Origin: JADJXM01 sp937967285
Lineage (GTDB): Bacteria > Acidobacteriota > Blastocatellia > RBC074
NCBI GenBank assembly: GCA_050249535.1
Contig: JBFWQI010000032.1
Location: 1 to 64,000, forward strand
Reading direction: 5' to 3'
DNA: 64,000 nt
How positions within the stretch are numbered: position 1 is the first letter of the stretch; each line of letters opens with the position of its first letter. Both the position numbers and the translations under genes were made by a program. The notes under the pieces are model-generated. The model made no database searches. It was not told the DNA's origin and saw nothing but the letters and a program-made list of their open reading frames with translations. Below are positions 17,889-26,717 of the stretch, one piece after another.

Positions 17889-18392
17889 ATGGCAAATGCA
17901 AGGCTGAAAAGCGGCGCAACGGAAGAGATCGAATCCGTGGCGCGGACGCTCGAGAACTATGCCCGGCGCGGCATCTTCCGCGGCTTCAGCGGCGGCCCCT
18001 CGCGCGCGGGGACGGCGCGGTTCAGGCTGGTCTGGCATTTCGATCGCGAATTCGAACTCGTTTTCGATCCGGTCAGGCGATCGCTAAGATTTCCGCTGCT
18101 GCTTCCGTCACTGCCTTCCGGGATGGACTCCGAACTGAGGAGATTCATCAGAGAGAGGCAGTCCGATGAGCTTCCCGAACACAGACGGATCGATCCGCGC
18201 AGGGCGGATGTCCGCATCCGTAACCGCGCCGGCGACATCTCGCTGACGATCACCGCGCTTGACGGCGATCTCGATTACTCGACCGGAAAACTGATTCATC
18301 TGGTTCACGAGATATTCGTGGCCCTCCTGCGTGAAGGATCGTTCTTCGATTACGCCGTCGAAACATTCGGCCTCAACCCGGAGGGGATGTGA
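17889..18392 (+). CDS. Hypothetical protein, 167 residues
   Basis: Not recognised. Soluble, arginine-rich, with no signal peptide or membrane segment. Residues about 45-75 (FRLVWHFDREFELVFDPVRR) look like beta strands, and the C-terminal KLIHLVHEIFVALLREG is an amphipathic helix. The codon pattern matches its neighbours and the frame is clean, so I consider it real, but the start (ATG at 17889) lacks a clear ribosome site. Confidence 0.6.
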   Translation: MANARLKSGATEEIESVARTLENYARRGIFRGFSGGPSRAGTARFRLVWHFDREFELVFDPVRRSLRFPLLLPSLPSGMDSELRRFIRERQSDELPEHRRIDPRRADVRIRNRAGDISLTITALDGDLDYSTGKLIHLVHEIFVALLREGSFFDYAVETFGLNPEGM

Positions 18393-18399
18393 AAAGATT

Positions 18400-18484
18400 G
18401 AGTTGCCAGTTGCCAGTTTCCGGTGCGTACCATGAAATCTGTTTCAAATAAGACTGGACACTTTTACCCGGGCTGAGTGGTTAC
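18400..18484. repeat. TTGCCAGT-type element (copy E2) ending in the shared outer motif
   Basis: GAGTTGCCAGTTGCCAGTTT begins at 18400, TTCAAATAAGACTGG lies at 18442-18457 (also in E1), and the right end GGGCTGAGTGGTTAC lies at 18470-18484. The last matches the ends of B and C elements. It lies between the hypothetical gene and the cytochrome c gene. Confidence 0.65.
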
Positions 18485-18524
18485 AGAGGACTTTTCAATT
18501 AATATCAATATCAGGAGGAAGGAA

Positions 18525-18941
18525 ATGCACCGAAAGACGGTACTGCTCATCGCTTCGATCATCCTGCTTGGGTCTGCGATCCGCGCGCAGGAGTCGAAGA
18601 TGAGCCGCGAGGAGGCGGCGAAGCTCAAGAATCCTGTCGCCTGGTCAAAAGAGTCTGTCTCGAGCGGGCGGGCGATATTTCTGCGCAACTGCACCGAGTG
18701 TCACGGAAACGACGGCAAGTCGATGGTCGATGTCATCGCCAACGCCACCGATCTGACCGATCCGAAGCTCTGGAAGCACGGGACGACAGAGGGCGAGATC
18801 TTCCGCAGCATCCGCGACGGCGCCGCCGACACCATGCCGGCCTTCGCCTCGCAGATTCGCAAGGAGGAGGATATCTGGCATCTCGTCAATTTCATTCGCA
18901 GTCTGTGGCCCGAATCCAGCCGGCCCAAAACGGGAAACTGA
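18525..18941 (+). CDS. Secreted class I cytochrome c
   Basis: A 138-residue protein with a signal peptide (MHRKTVLLIASIILLGSAIRA). It has one heme site, C56-T-E-C59-H60, and the likely axial M104 in DTMPAFASQI. An EEDIWHLVNFIRSL helix lies at the end. It is a periplasmic electron carrier of the small cytochrome c6/c555-like type. GGAGGAAGG precedes the ATG at 18525. The stop codon lies inside the left end of repeat element B2. It is upstream of the Tat-exported TPP enzyme and oxidoreductase, for which it could act as an electron acceptor (inference). Confidence 0.88.
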   Translation: MHRKTVLLIASIILLGSAIRAQESKMSREEAAKLKNPVAWSKESVSSGRAIFLRNCTECHGNDGKSMVDVIANATDLTDPKLWKHGTTEGEIFRSIRDGAADTMPAFASQIRKEEDIWHLVNFIRSLWPESSRPKTGN

Positions 18942-19152
18942 CCAGGCTCGGTACGGTTCGATGAGAATATTCGACAGGATTTACAGGATTTGACTGGATT
19001 TACAGGATAAATAACAAGCATACAAAATGTGAGTTACCTGCAGTGTTGTATTTTTCGGAAAGAACTACATCTTCTGAATAATCCTGTTAATCCTGTCAAA
19101 TCCTGTAAATCCTGTCGTAAATTCTCTTCTCCCCGACAGGCTGGATAGTTAC
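18936..19152. repeat. TCCTGT-type palindromic element, full copy (B2)
   Basis: Inner arms 18972-19008 and 19081-19117 pair over 37 bases with two mismatches (CGACAGGATTTACAGGATTT...). Degenerate outer ends are AACTGACCAGGCT (from 18936) and AGGCTGGATAGTTAC (19138-19152). The centre (19016-19060) is about 79% identical over 43 bases to that of B4 at 50.78 kb, so copies share more than low-complexity words. The 330-base gap up to the TPP enzyme holds nothing else recognisable. Confidence 0.9.
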
Positions 19153-19271
19153 CTTCGAAAAATTTCCGAGCCTTGTTAAATTTGTCCGCGATTGCAAACA
19201 TTTTCACTATCCTGACCGTCTCAATATCAGGCTGAATTTTCCTGATGCAACCCGAATAATCGGAGGAAAAT

Positions 19272-21233
19272 ATGCGAAAGAACAGAAGCAGGCAGGCAGC
19301 CCGATCCGATGAACCGGATCCGATTCGTCGGAAGATACTGTTGACGTCCGCCGCGGGCGCGGTGGTCGCCGGTGCGAGCGGGCGAATCTTCGCCGGGACA
19401 GAGGAGGGGATTCCCTCGATTCGAATTCCGAAGGAGATACCGGAGTCGCTGGCGGAATCGCCGAAGGTGGGCGCGTTCGAGGGCAACGGGATGACCGGCG
19501 CCGAGGTCTTCGCGAAGCTCTGCAGGGAAGAGGATCTGGCGGCGCTCTTCTGCTGCCCGGGGAATTACACAGTGATCAACGCGCTGGCCGCGGCCGGGAT
19601 TCCGAGTTACGGCGGGCGCACTGAAGGGGCGATGTGCGCGGCGGCCGACGGATTCTCGCGTGCGACGGGAGAAGCGACGGCGACCTCCGGCACCGAGGGA
19701 CCCGGTTTCACGCACATGATAATGAACATCGCGGCGGCCAATGCCGCCCGGACGCCGCTGATGGTGCTGGCCAGCAACATGCAGATCGCGGGCGACGACC
19801 GTGAGCGGTTCATTCAGACGGCCTATCAGCAGCCGACGACCGAGGGAATCAAGAAGTACGGCAAGCGGCTGATCGCTCCCAACCGCGTCTACGAGTACGG
19901 CGCGTATGCCTTCCGCCAGATGAAGTCGGGCGTGCCGGGTCCGGTCCATCTCGACTTTCCGGCAGAGGTTGCGAGGGCGCGGTTCACGGATCCCGCGGCA
20001 TTGACCGATTATTACAGCAAGGAGAAGTACCGGTCGGAATCCCGTCCCTGCGCCTCGTCGAAGGACATCGAGAAGGCGCTCGATATGCTCTCGAAATCCG
20101 AGCGCCCGGTGATCGTCGCCGGTCAGGGAGTCTTTCAGCGCAAGGCGTGGGAGCCGCTGATGGTCGCGGCGGAGAAGAACGAGATCGCGGTCGTGCCTTC
20201 GGGGCCGACGCGCGGCCATTTCCCCGACGATCACAGGCTTTCGGCGTCATTGTCTCCCGAGGCTCTGATGAGCGCCGATCTGGTGATCTTCATCGGACAG
20301 TACTGCATGCCGAGTCCGGGCGAGTATCGTTTCAATCCGGACATCAAGTCGATCCGCGTGCATCCCGAGCAGGAGGATCTCGGGCGCAACTGGCCGCTCG
20401 ATCTCGGAATCGTCAGCGAAGAGAAGTCATTTCTGGACGCGCTGGCCGACAGGGTTCCGCGCAGAAAGCGCGAAGCCTGGGTGGCGGAACTGGCGAAGGC
20501 GCGGGCGACGTTCGAGAAGCAGCTCGAGGATACCTATCAGCTCGGGCTCAAGCACAGCCAGACGACCGGCACGATTCATCCGGCGGTCATGGCTCGGGAG
20601 GTCCACGATCTGCTCTACAAAGGCGATATCGATCCGAAGCAGACGGTGACCGGATCGGGCGGCTGGACGAGCGGGCTGTATGCCGGCCGATGGCTGCGCG
20701 CCAACCGGCCCGGGCAGGGGATAGTCTGCGCGTACCAGTACGGCGCGATCGGCCCTGACGTGGCGATGCTGATCGGTGCCGGAGCGGCTGTCCAACGCGG
20801 CGTCGGCCCGCAGGCCGCATACAAGGGCGCTCCGGTCCTCTGCATCACGAGCGACGCCGGAATTGCCTACAGCCTCTTTGAACTCGATACCGCGATGAAG
20901 TACAAGATCCCGGTCATCGCCGTCGTCTACAACAACGATTCCTGGGGCATGTGGCCGAACACGGCGGGTTCGCCGCGCTCGATCCATATGTACCTCTTCC
21001 AGCAGAACCTCAGATACGACAAGCTGGCCGAAGGGCTCGGGGCGCATGGCGCCTACGTCACCACTCCGGCCCAGCTCAGGGAAGCGCTCAAGCGCAGTTA
21101 CCATCTGGCCTCGAAAGAGGGCGTCTCGTCGCTGATCAATGTTCAGGCGCTGAAGGAGTTCACTTCGGCGAAACATTATCCGCCGGGAGTGGCACTCAAT
21201 CCCGAGCCGGGTGTCGGAGCTTTCGCTCATTGA
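19272..21233 (+). CDS. Tat-exported thiamine-pyrophosphate enzyme (acetolactate-synthase-like)
   Basis: A 653-residue protein with the three-domain TPP-enzyme plan. The catalytic Glu is E118 in YGGRTEGAMC, and GPGFTHMIMN and GPVHLDFP follow. In the C-terminal domain the TPP/Mg motif is S527-D528-A529-G in place of GDG, with the trailing YNND intact. The N-terminus DPIRRKILLTSAAGAVVAGA is a twin-arginine signal, so the cofactor-loaded protein would be folded before export. The substrate is unknown. GGAGGA lies just before the ATG. Gfo/Idh/MocA and ADOP genes follow closely. Confidence 0.82.
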   Translation: MRKNRSRQAARSDEPDPIRRKILLTSAAGAVVAGASGRIFAGTEEGIPSIRIPKEIPESLAESPKVGAFEGNGMTGAEVFAKLCREEDLAALFCCPGNYTVINALAAAGIPSYGGRTEGAMCAAADGFSRATGEATATSGTEGPGFTHMIMNIAAANAARTPLMVLASNMQIAGDDRERFIQTAYQQPTTEGIKKYGKRLIAPNRVYEYGAYAFRQMKSGVPGPVHLDFPAEVARARFTDPAALTDYYSKEKYRSESRPCASSKDIEKALDMLSKSERPVIVAGQGVFQRKAWEPLMVAAEKNEIAVVPSGPTRGHFPDDHRLSASLSPEALMSADLVIFIGQYCMPSPGEYRFNPDIKSIRVHPEQEDLGRNWPLDLGIVSEEKSFLDALADRVPRRKREAWVAELAKARATFEKQLEDTYQLGLKHSQTTGTIHPAVMAREVHDLLYKGDIDPKQTVTGSGGWTSGLYAGRWLRANRPGQGIVCAYQYGAIGPDVAMLIGAGAAVQRGVGPQAAYKGAPVLCITSDAGIAYSLFELDTAMKYKIPVIAVVYNNDSWGMWPNTAGSPRSIHMYLFQQNLRYDKLAEGLGAHGAYVTTPAQLREALKRSYHLASKEGVSSLINVQALKEFTSAKHYPPGVALNPEPGVGAFAH

Positions 21234-21292
21234 TCATATGCCGGAGCGCGGACAGGGATGCCCGCACTCCGGCGTCATAATTGGAATAGATC

Positions 21293-22591
21293 ATGAAAAA
21301 ACTGAACCGAAGAGAGTTTACCAAGGCAACGCTCGCCGCCGGGGCGGGCACGGCTCTGAGCAGAACGCGCATACTCGGGGCGAACGATCGGATCAACATC
21401 GGCCTGATCGGATGCGGCGACCGGGGGACGGACGTCTTCAAGCGGTTTCTGCCGAACAAGGACGTGAATGCGGTCTCGGTCTGCGATGTCTATGTCCCGT
21501 ATCTCGAGCGAGCGGCGGCGCTGATCACATCGGGGAGCCCGACACGGCACGAGGATTTCCGTCGGATGCTGGACGAGAAGGGCGTCGATGCGGTGATCGT
21601 CGGGACGCCCGATCACTGGCATGCGCTGCCGACGATCATGGCCTGTCAGGCGGGTAAGGATGTGTACTGCGAGAAGCCGCTTTCGCTGACCGTGGTCGAG
21701 GGCCGGAGGATGGTCGAGGCTGCAAGAAAATACAACCGCGTTGTGCAGACCGGCAGCCAGCAGCGATCGGGCACCCACTTCCAGCAGGCTGTGAAACTGA
21801 TCCAGGAAGGCGCGATCGGCCCGGTTCACAAGATCACGGCGGGTTATATGCGAAATGCAATGCCCGGTTTCAAGCCCGAGGAGATTCTGGGTCCCGGCAA
21901 AGATGTGCCGAAGGGGCTCAACTGGGACTTCTGGCTCGGGCCGGCGCCGTATGTTCCGTACGATCCTTTCAGATGTCACTATCATTTTCGCTGGTTCTGG
22001 GACTATTCGGGCGGTCAGATGACCAACTGGGGGGCGCACAATCTGGACATCGCCAGGTGGGCGCTCGGCGAGCCCGGTCCGCAGGCGGTTTCGGCCTACG
22101 GCGGACGGTTTGAGATCAATGACGGCGGGCAGACGCCGGACGTCCAGGAGGTGCTCTACAAGTTCCCGAAGGCGGTCGTCAGCTGGTCGGGGCGCGAGGT
22201 CAACCGGATGCGAGACGAGTATCTGGTCTTTCACGGAACGAAGGCCTCGTTGAACATCATGCGGAGCGGATTCAAGATCCTGCCCGAGACGTGGCGCAAG
22301 AAGAAGGAGCCCGAGGTCGAAGCGATGGAGGTCAAGGGAGATCCGAACCAGTCGCAGGCCTCGCATATCCGCGATTTCCTGGACTGCGTCAGGTCGCGCA
22401 AGCGTCCCGTGGCCGACGTCGAGGAAGGGCATTTGACCGCGGTTATGTGCCATCTCGGCAACATCGCAACCAGGCTCGGCCGTTCCCTGAACTGGGATGC
22501 GGCGAAGGAGCAGTTCATCGGCGACAGGGAAGCCAACGGGATGCTGGAACGGCAGTACCGCGCCTCGTGGAAGCTGCCGAAAATAAGCTGA
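21293..22591 (+). CDS. Tat-exported Gfo/Idh/MocA-family oxidoreductase
   Basis: A 432-residue protein with a textbook Tat signal (KLNRREFTKATLAAGAGTAL). A Rossmann fold (GLIGCGDRGTDV), the family EKPLSLTV lysine motif and the C-terminal (alpha/beta) sheet domain with WNWGAH-like TNWGAHNLDI follow. These enzymes act on sugars or inositols with NAD(P), often prebound when exported. It lies 60 bases after the TPP enzyme and 3 bases before an ADOP permease, so the three probably form one operon. Confidence 0.88.
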   Translation: MKKLNRREFTKATLAAGAGTALSRTRILGANDRINIGLIGCGDRGTDVFKRFLPNKDVNAVSVCDVYVPYLERAAALITSGSPTRHEDFRRMLDEKGVDAVIVGTPDHWHALPTIMACQAGKDVYCEKPLSLTVVEGRRMVEAARKYNRVVQTGSQQRSGTHFQQAVKLIQEGAIGPVHKITAGYMRNAMPGFKPEEILGPGKDVPKGLNWDFWLGPAPYVPYDPFRCHYHFRWFWDYSGGQMTNWGAHNLDIARWALGEPGPQAVSAYGGRFEINDGGQTPDVQEVLYKFPKAVVSWSGREVNRMRDEYLVFHGTKASLNIMRSGFKILPETWRKKKEPEVEAMEVKGDPNQSQASHIRDFLDCVRSRKRPVADVEEGHLTAVMCHLGNIATRLGRSLNWDAAKEQFIGDREANGMLERQYRASWKLPKIS

Positions 22592-22594
22592 TCC

Positions 22595-25039
22595 ATGGAC
22601 AGACTGCTGCAGGACCTGCGATTCGGCGTCAGAATGCTGATCAAAAGCCCCGGCTTCTCGCTGGTCGCGGTCCTGTCGCTAGTCATCGGCATCGGAGCGA
22701 ATACGGCAGTCTTCAGTGTTCTCGATGCCCTGATTCTGCGGCCGCTCCCGTATCAAGATGCCGAGCGGCTGGTCATTCTCTGGAATCGCTCTCCCGGCCT
22801 CAATATCGAACAGGACTGGTTTTCACCCGGCCAGTACGTCGACATCCGATCCCAGAACCAGGTCTTCGAGACCACCGCGGTGACGATCGGCGCGAGCTTC
22901 AACATGACCGGGACTTCCTCGCCCGAGAGGATCGACGGAGCGCGGGTCTCATCGTCATTCTTCAATCTATTCGAGATCGGGGCGATGCGCGGTCGCGTGC
23001 TGGCTCCGGATGAGGACGGGCCGCAGGCTTCAAAGACCGTCGTTCTGAGCAATCGTTTCTGGCAGCGGCGCTTCGGGTCGAATCCGGATGCGATCGGGCA
23101 GTCGATCAGGCTCAACGGAGAGGCTTACGAGATCGTCGGAATTCTGCCGGCCGATTTCGCCTTCGACAGGCAGGTCATGCCGGCGGTCAATGCGATACGG
23201 AATGCTGATATCTTCCTGCCGCTGCCTCTGAGCGAATCGGCTCAAGCGATCAGAACCAACGAGGACTACAACATCTTCGCGAGGCTGAAACCCGGGGTCA
23301 GCGTCGCGCAGGCGCAGGCCGATATGGATGTCATCGCCGCGGGGATGATCCGCCGGTATCCCGACGTCTATCCGCCGCACGGCCGGCTGACGCTGAGCGT
23401 CGTGCCGTTGCAGGAGCAGGTTGTCGGGGAGATGAAAGAGCTGCTCTGGCTGTTGTACGCGACGATCGGTTTTGTTCTTCTGATAGCGTGCGCGAACATC
23501 TCGAACCTGCTGCTTTCGCGTTCGGCCGCCCGGCGGCGCGAGATTGCGGTCAGATCGGCGCTTGGCGCCGGCCGCGCGAGAATCGTCAGGCAGTTGCTGA
23601 CCGAATGCATTCTGCTGGCGCTGGTCGGCGGGGCGCTCGGACTGGCCGTCGCTCAGTTCTCGATCGAAGCGCTGCGGATTTACGGCCAGGAGATCATTCC
23701 GCGGTTGAGCGAGATCTCACTCAACGGGCGAGTGCTCGGATACACGCTGCTGCTGACGGTTCTGACGGGTGTCATTTTCGGCATCGCGCCGGCGCTGCGC
23801 GCGACCGGGCTCGACGTGAATGAGGTTCTGAAGGACGGCGGTCGAGCCGGCGATTCCGGCCGCAGCCGGTTGAGCGGTCTGCTGGTCGTGACGGAGATCG
23901 CTCTGGCGCTGGTCCTGGTTATCGGCGCGGTTCTGCTGGTCCGCAGCCACCAGCGGCTGCTGAGCGCAGATCGCGGATACAGCACCGGAAACATCCTTTC
24001 ATTCAGACTGGCGGTGCCGCCGAACGGTTATCCGAAGCCCGAATCCGTGGTCGATTTCTATCGGAAGACGATCGACGGGATCCGGGCTCTGCCCGGCGTT
24101 GTCGATGCCGGAATCAGCTATTCGCTGCCGATGAGTTCGGTTGCGCTCGCCTGGGAACCGATCCGCATCGAGGGCTACGTTCCGAAGACGACGCACGAAA
24201 GGATCATCTCGAATGCGAGGTTCGTCAGTCCCGGATTCTTCAATGTCATGCGGATCCGGCTGGTGAGGGGGCGATTGTTCGACGACCGCGATTCTCGCGG
24301 CGCACCAGAGACAGTGATCATCGACGAAGCGATGGCTCGACGGTTCTGGCCGAACAGCGATCCGCTCGGCAGGCGGATCAGTCGCGGTGAGGACGATCCG
24401 TGGCGGACGATCGTCGGAGTCGTCAGCACCACCGCGAAGTACAGTTCAGAGAAGGAACCGCCGATCACTGTCTTCTATCCGGCCGGCCAGATCTCGCCGC
24501 GGAGTATGTTCGTTGTGGTCAGGACCGCTTCAGATCCTGAAGCGATTGCGCCTTCGGTGCTCGGCGTGATCCGCGGGATCGATCCGGATCTGCCGCCATT
24601 CGATTTGAAGACGATGGCGGGCCGGGTCGATGAGTCGCTTGCCCGTCGACGTCTGGCGGTCGATCTGCTGACCATCTTCGCGCTCGTTGCGGTCACACTT
24701 GCGGCGATCGGGATCTACGGTGTGATAAGTTACCGTGTCGAGCAGCAGAAACACGAGATCGGCATCCGCATGGCCCTCGGAGCCCGCCCGCTAAAAATTC
24801 TCGGACTGGTCTTCAGCCAGTCGGCCGTTCCGATCATCGCGGGCATCGTGACCGGTCTGGCGATCGCTGTCGTGCTGTCGAGGATAATTTCGAGCCTGCT
24901 GTATGACGTCAGCGCTACAGATCCGGCGATCTTTCTCGGCGCATCAGTGGCATTGGGAGGCATCGCCTTTCTGGCCGGCATTATCCCGGCGCTGCGTGCG
25001 ATCCGTGTCGATCCTATGATCTCGCTGCGCCATCAATAA
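22595..25039 (+). CDS. ADOP permease 1 (MacB/FtsX duplicated)
   Basis: An 814-residue protein. It opens with the ADOP signature LLQDLRFGVRMLIKSPGFSL, followed by IGIGANTAVFSVLDALILRPLPY. Domain order: MacB periplasmic core (about 45-260), FtsX (285-405, with SAARRREIAVRSALGAGRAR), second periplasmic core (430-660), second FtsX (690-805, with QQKHEIGIRMALGARP). It ends RVDPMISLRHQ. About eight membrane helices are expected. It starts 3 bases after the oxidoreductase stop without a Shine-Dalgarno, suggesting coupling. ADOPs have no known substrate; this is the only copy attached to an enzyme operon. Confidence 0.93.
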   Translation: MDRLLQDLRFGVRMLIKSPGFSLVAVLSLVIGIGANTAVFSVLDALILRPLPYQDAERLVILWNRSPGLNIEQDWFSPGQYVDIRSQNQVFETTAVTIGASFNMTGTSSPERIDGARVSSSFFNLFEIGAMRGRVLAPDEDGPQASKTVVLSNRFWQRRFGSNPDAIGQSIRLNGEAYEIVGILPADFAFDRQVMPAVNAIRNADIFLPLPLSESAQAIRTNEDYNIFARLKPGVSVAQAQADMDVIAAGMIRRYPDVYPPHGRLTLSVVPLQEQVVGEMKELLWLLYATIGFVLLIACANISNLLLSRSAARRREIAVRSALGAGRARIVRQLLTECILLALVGGALGLAVAQFSIEALRIYGQEIIPRLSEISLNGRVLGYTLLLTVLTGVIFGIAPALRATGLDVNEVLKDGGRAGDSGRSRLSGLLVVTEIALALVLVIGAVLLVRSHQRLLSADRGYSTGNILSFRLAVPPNGYPKPESVVDFYRKTIDGIRALPGVVDAGISYSLPMSSVALAWEPIRIEGYVPKTTHERIISNARFVSPGFFNVMRIRLVRGRLFDDRDSRGAPETVIIDEAMARRFWPNSDPLGRRISRGEDDPWRTIVGVVSTTAKYSSEKEPPITVFYPAGQISPRSMFVVVRTASDPEAIAPSVLGVIRGIDPDLPPFDLKTMAGRVDESLARRRLAVDLLTIFALVAVTLAAIGIYGVISYRVEQQKHEIGIRMALGARPLKILGLVFSQSAVPIIAGIVTGLAIAVVLSRIISSLLYDVSATDPAIFLGASVALGGIAFLAGIIPALRAIRVDPMISLRHQ

Positions 25040-25063
25040 ACGAAATTGAATACACTAAGTTTC

Positions 25064-25244
<181 letters not shown>

Positions 25245-25270
25245 CATTGAATCAGAGGAGGCCCCGGTAA

Positions 25271-26686
25271 ATGAAACTGCGGTTGAATGTCCTCGCGCTG
25301 CTGACTTGCGCATTGCTCGCCGGGCAGGTATCGAATCAGCCACTCCAGCGACAGCCGAATATCCTACTGATCTTCGCCGACGACCTCGGCTGGAGCGATG
25401 TCGGTTATCAGGGGACGGATTTTTACGAGACTCCGAATATCGACCGGCTGGCGAAAGAGGGAATGGTCTTCACCAATGCCTACGCCGGCGCGGGCAATTG
25501 CGCGCCGAGCCGAGCAGTTCTGCTTTCGGGGCAGTACACGCCGAGGCACGGAGTTTATGCGGTCCAGAGCACTGAGCGCGGGCCGAAGAATCTGATGCGG
25601 ATGATCCCGATACCGAACAGGAGCGGGTTGCCGCATTCGAACCTGACCATGGCCGAGGCGTTGAAGTCCGCCGGATATGCGACCGGTATCTTCGGCAAGT
25701 GGCATCTTGCGGGGCCTGACGGCGCGCCGCCCGGAGAACAGGGCTTCGACGAGGTCTTCGATTCGCGGTTTCCGGATCCCAACCGGCGCCGCGACGAGCC
25801 TGAAGATCCGAAAGGCATCTATTCGCTGACTCGGGCAGCCGTAGCGTTCATGGAGAAGAACCGCAGCCGCCCGTTCTTCGCTTATCTCGCGCATCATGCG
25901 ATTCACACATCGCTCGAAGCCCGGCCTTCTTCGCTTCTCAAATTCAAACAGAAAAAGCCGGGCAGGCAGCACGAAAATGCCCTGTATGCCGCATGTCTGT
26001 ACGATCTCGACGACGGCGTGGGAGTTCTTCTGGCCAAATTGAAAGAACTCGGACTGGACCGCAATACGCTGGTCATCTTCACCTCAGACAACGGCGGAAC
26101 TCAGCAGTCTTCGCAGGAGCCTCTGAGGGGCAGCAAGGGCGGTTATTACGAAGGGGGGATTCGCGAGCCGTTCATCGCCCGCTGGCCGGGCGTGATCGAA
26201 CCCGGCAGCGAAAACCCGACGCCGATAATCAATGCCGATCTCTATCCGACTTTTCTTGCCGTCGCCGCGGCGAAACCTCAGAAGGTTCTGGACGGAGAAG
26301 ACCTGCTGCCGTTGTTTCGGGGCACAGGGCGGCTGCGCAGGCAGTCGATCTTCTGGCATTTTCCGGGGTATCTCAACGATCCGGTGATTCGCGGACGCGA
26401 TCCGGTCTTCAGAACCCGTCCCGTCAGCGTGATCAGGAAGGGTGACTGGAAGCTGCATCTCTATCACGAGGAGTGGCAACTCGACGGCGGGCGGGAAAAG
26501 CCCGCGGCCAGCCGCGCGGTTGAGCTCTACAATATCGCTCGGGATATCGGCGAGAGGACCGATCTCGCGGGAGTCAACACAGCCAAACGCGATGAGCTTC
26601 TCAAAGACCTGCTGGAATGGATGAAGTCGATCGAAGCGCCAATGCCGGTCGAGAAAAATCCCGCCTACAAACCGGGAACCCAATAA
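25271..26686 (+). CDS. Secreted sulfatase (alkaline-phosphatase superfamily)
   Basis: A 471-residue type I sulfatase. Signal peptide residues 1-19 (MKLRLNVLALLTCALLAG), metal motif NILLIFADDLGWSDVG, formylglycine site C77-A-P-S-R, GKWHLAGPDG, and a late TSDNGG metal pair. It needs a formylglycine-generating enzyme encoded elsewhere. The RCAPSR context and size fit arylsulfatase A/N-acetylgalactosamine-6-sulfatase-like family S1 members; the glycan is unknown. An AGGAGG site lies about 10 bases upstream. It leads a run with the DUF4432-like and GH106-like genes, which suggests polysaccharide use. Confidence 0.92.
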   Translation: MKLRLNVLALLTCALLAGQVSNQPLQRQPNILLIFADDLGWSDVGYQGTDFYETPNIDRLAKEGMVFTNAYAGAGNCAPSRAVLLSGQYTPRHGVYAVQSTERGPKNLMRMIPIPNRSGLPHSNLTMAEALKSAGYATGIFGKWHLAGPDGAPPGEQGFDEVFDSRFPDPNRRRDEPEDPKGIYSLTRAAVAFMEKNRSRPFFAYLAHHAIHTSLEARPSSLLKFKQKKPGRQHENALYAACLYDLDDGVGVLLAKLKELGLDRNTLVIFTSDNGGTQQSSQEPLRGSKGGYYEGGIREPFIARWPGVIEPGSENPTPIINADLYPTFLAVAAAKPQKVLDGEDLLPLFRGTGRLRRQSIFWHFPGYLNDPVIRGRDPVFRTRPVSVIRKGDWKLHLYHEEWQLDGGREKPAASRAVELYNIARDIGERTDLAGVNTAKRDELLKDLLEWMKSIEAPMPVEKNPAYKPGTQ

Positions 26687-26717
26687 GCGGTCAGTGCCTG
26701 CCGCGGGAGGATAAGTT

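Noticed and set aside
18972..19117. Repeated ACAGGATTT words as a CRISPR array
   Set aside because: Units are 9-12 bases with no unique spacers, arranged as inverted arms; no cas genes.
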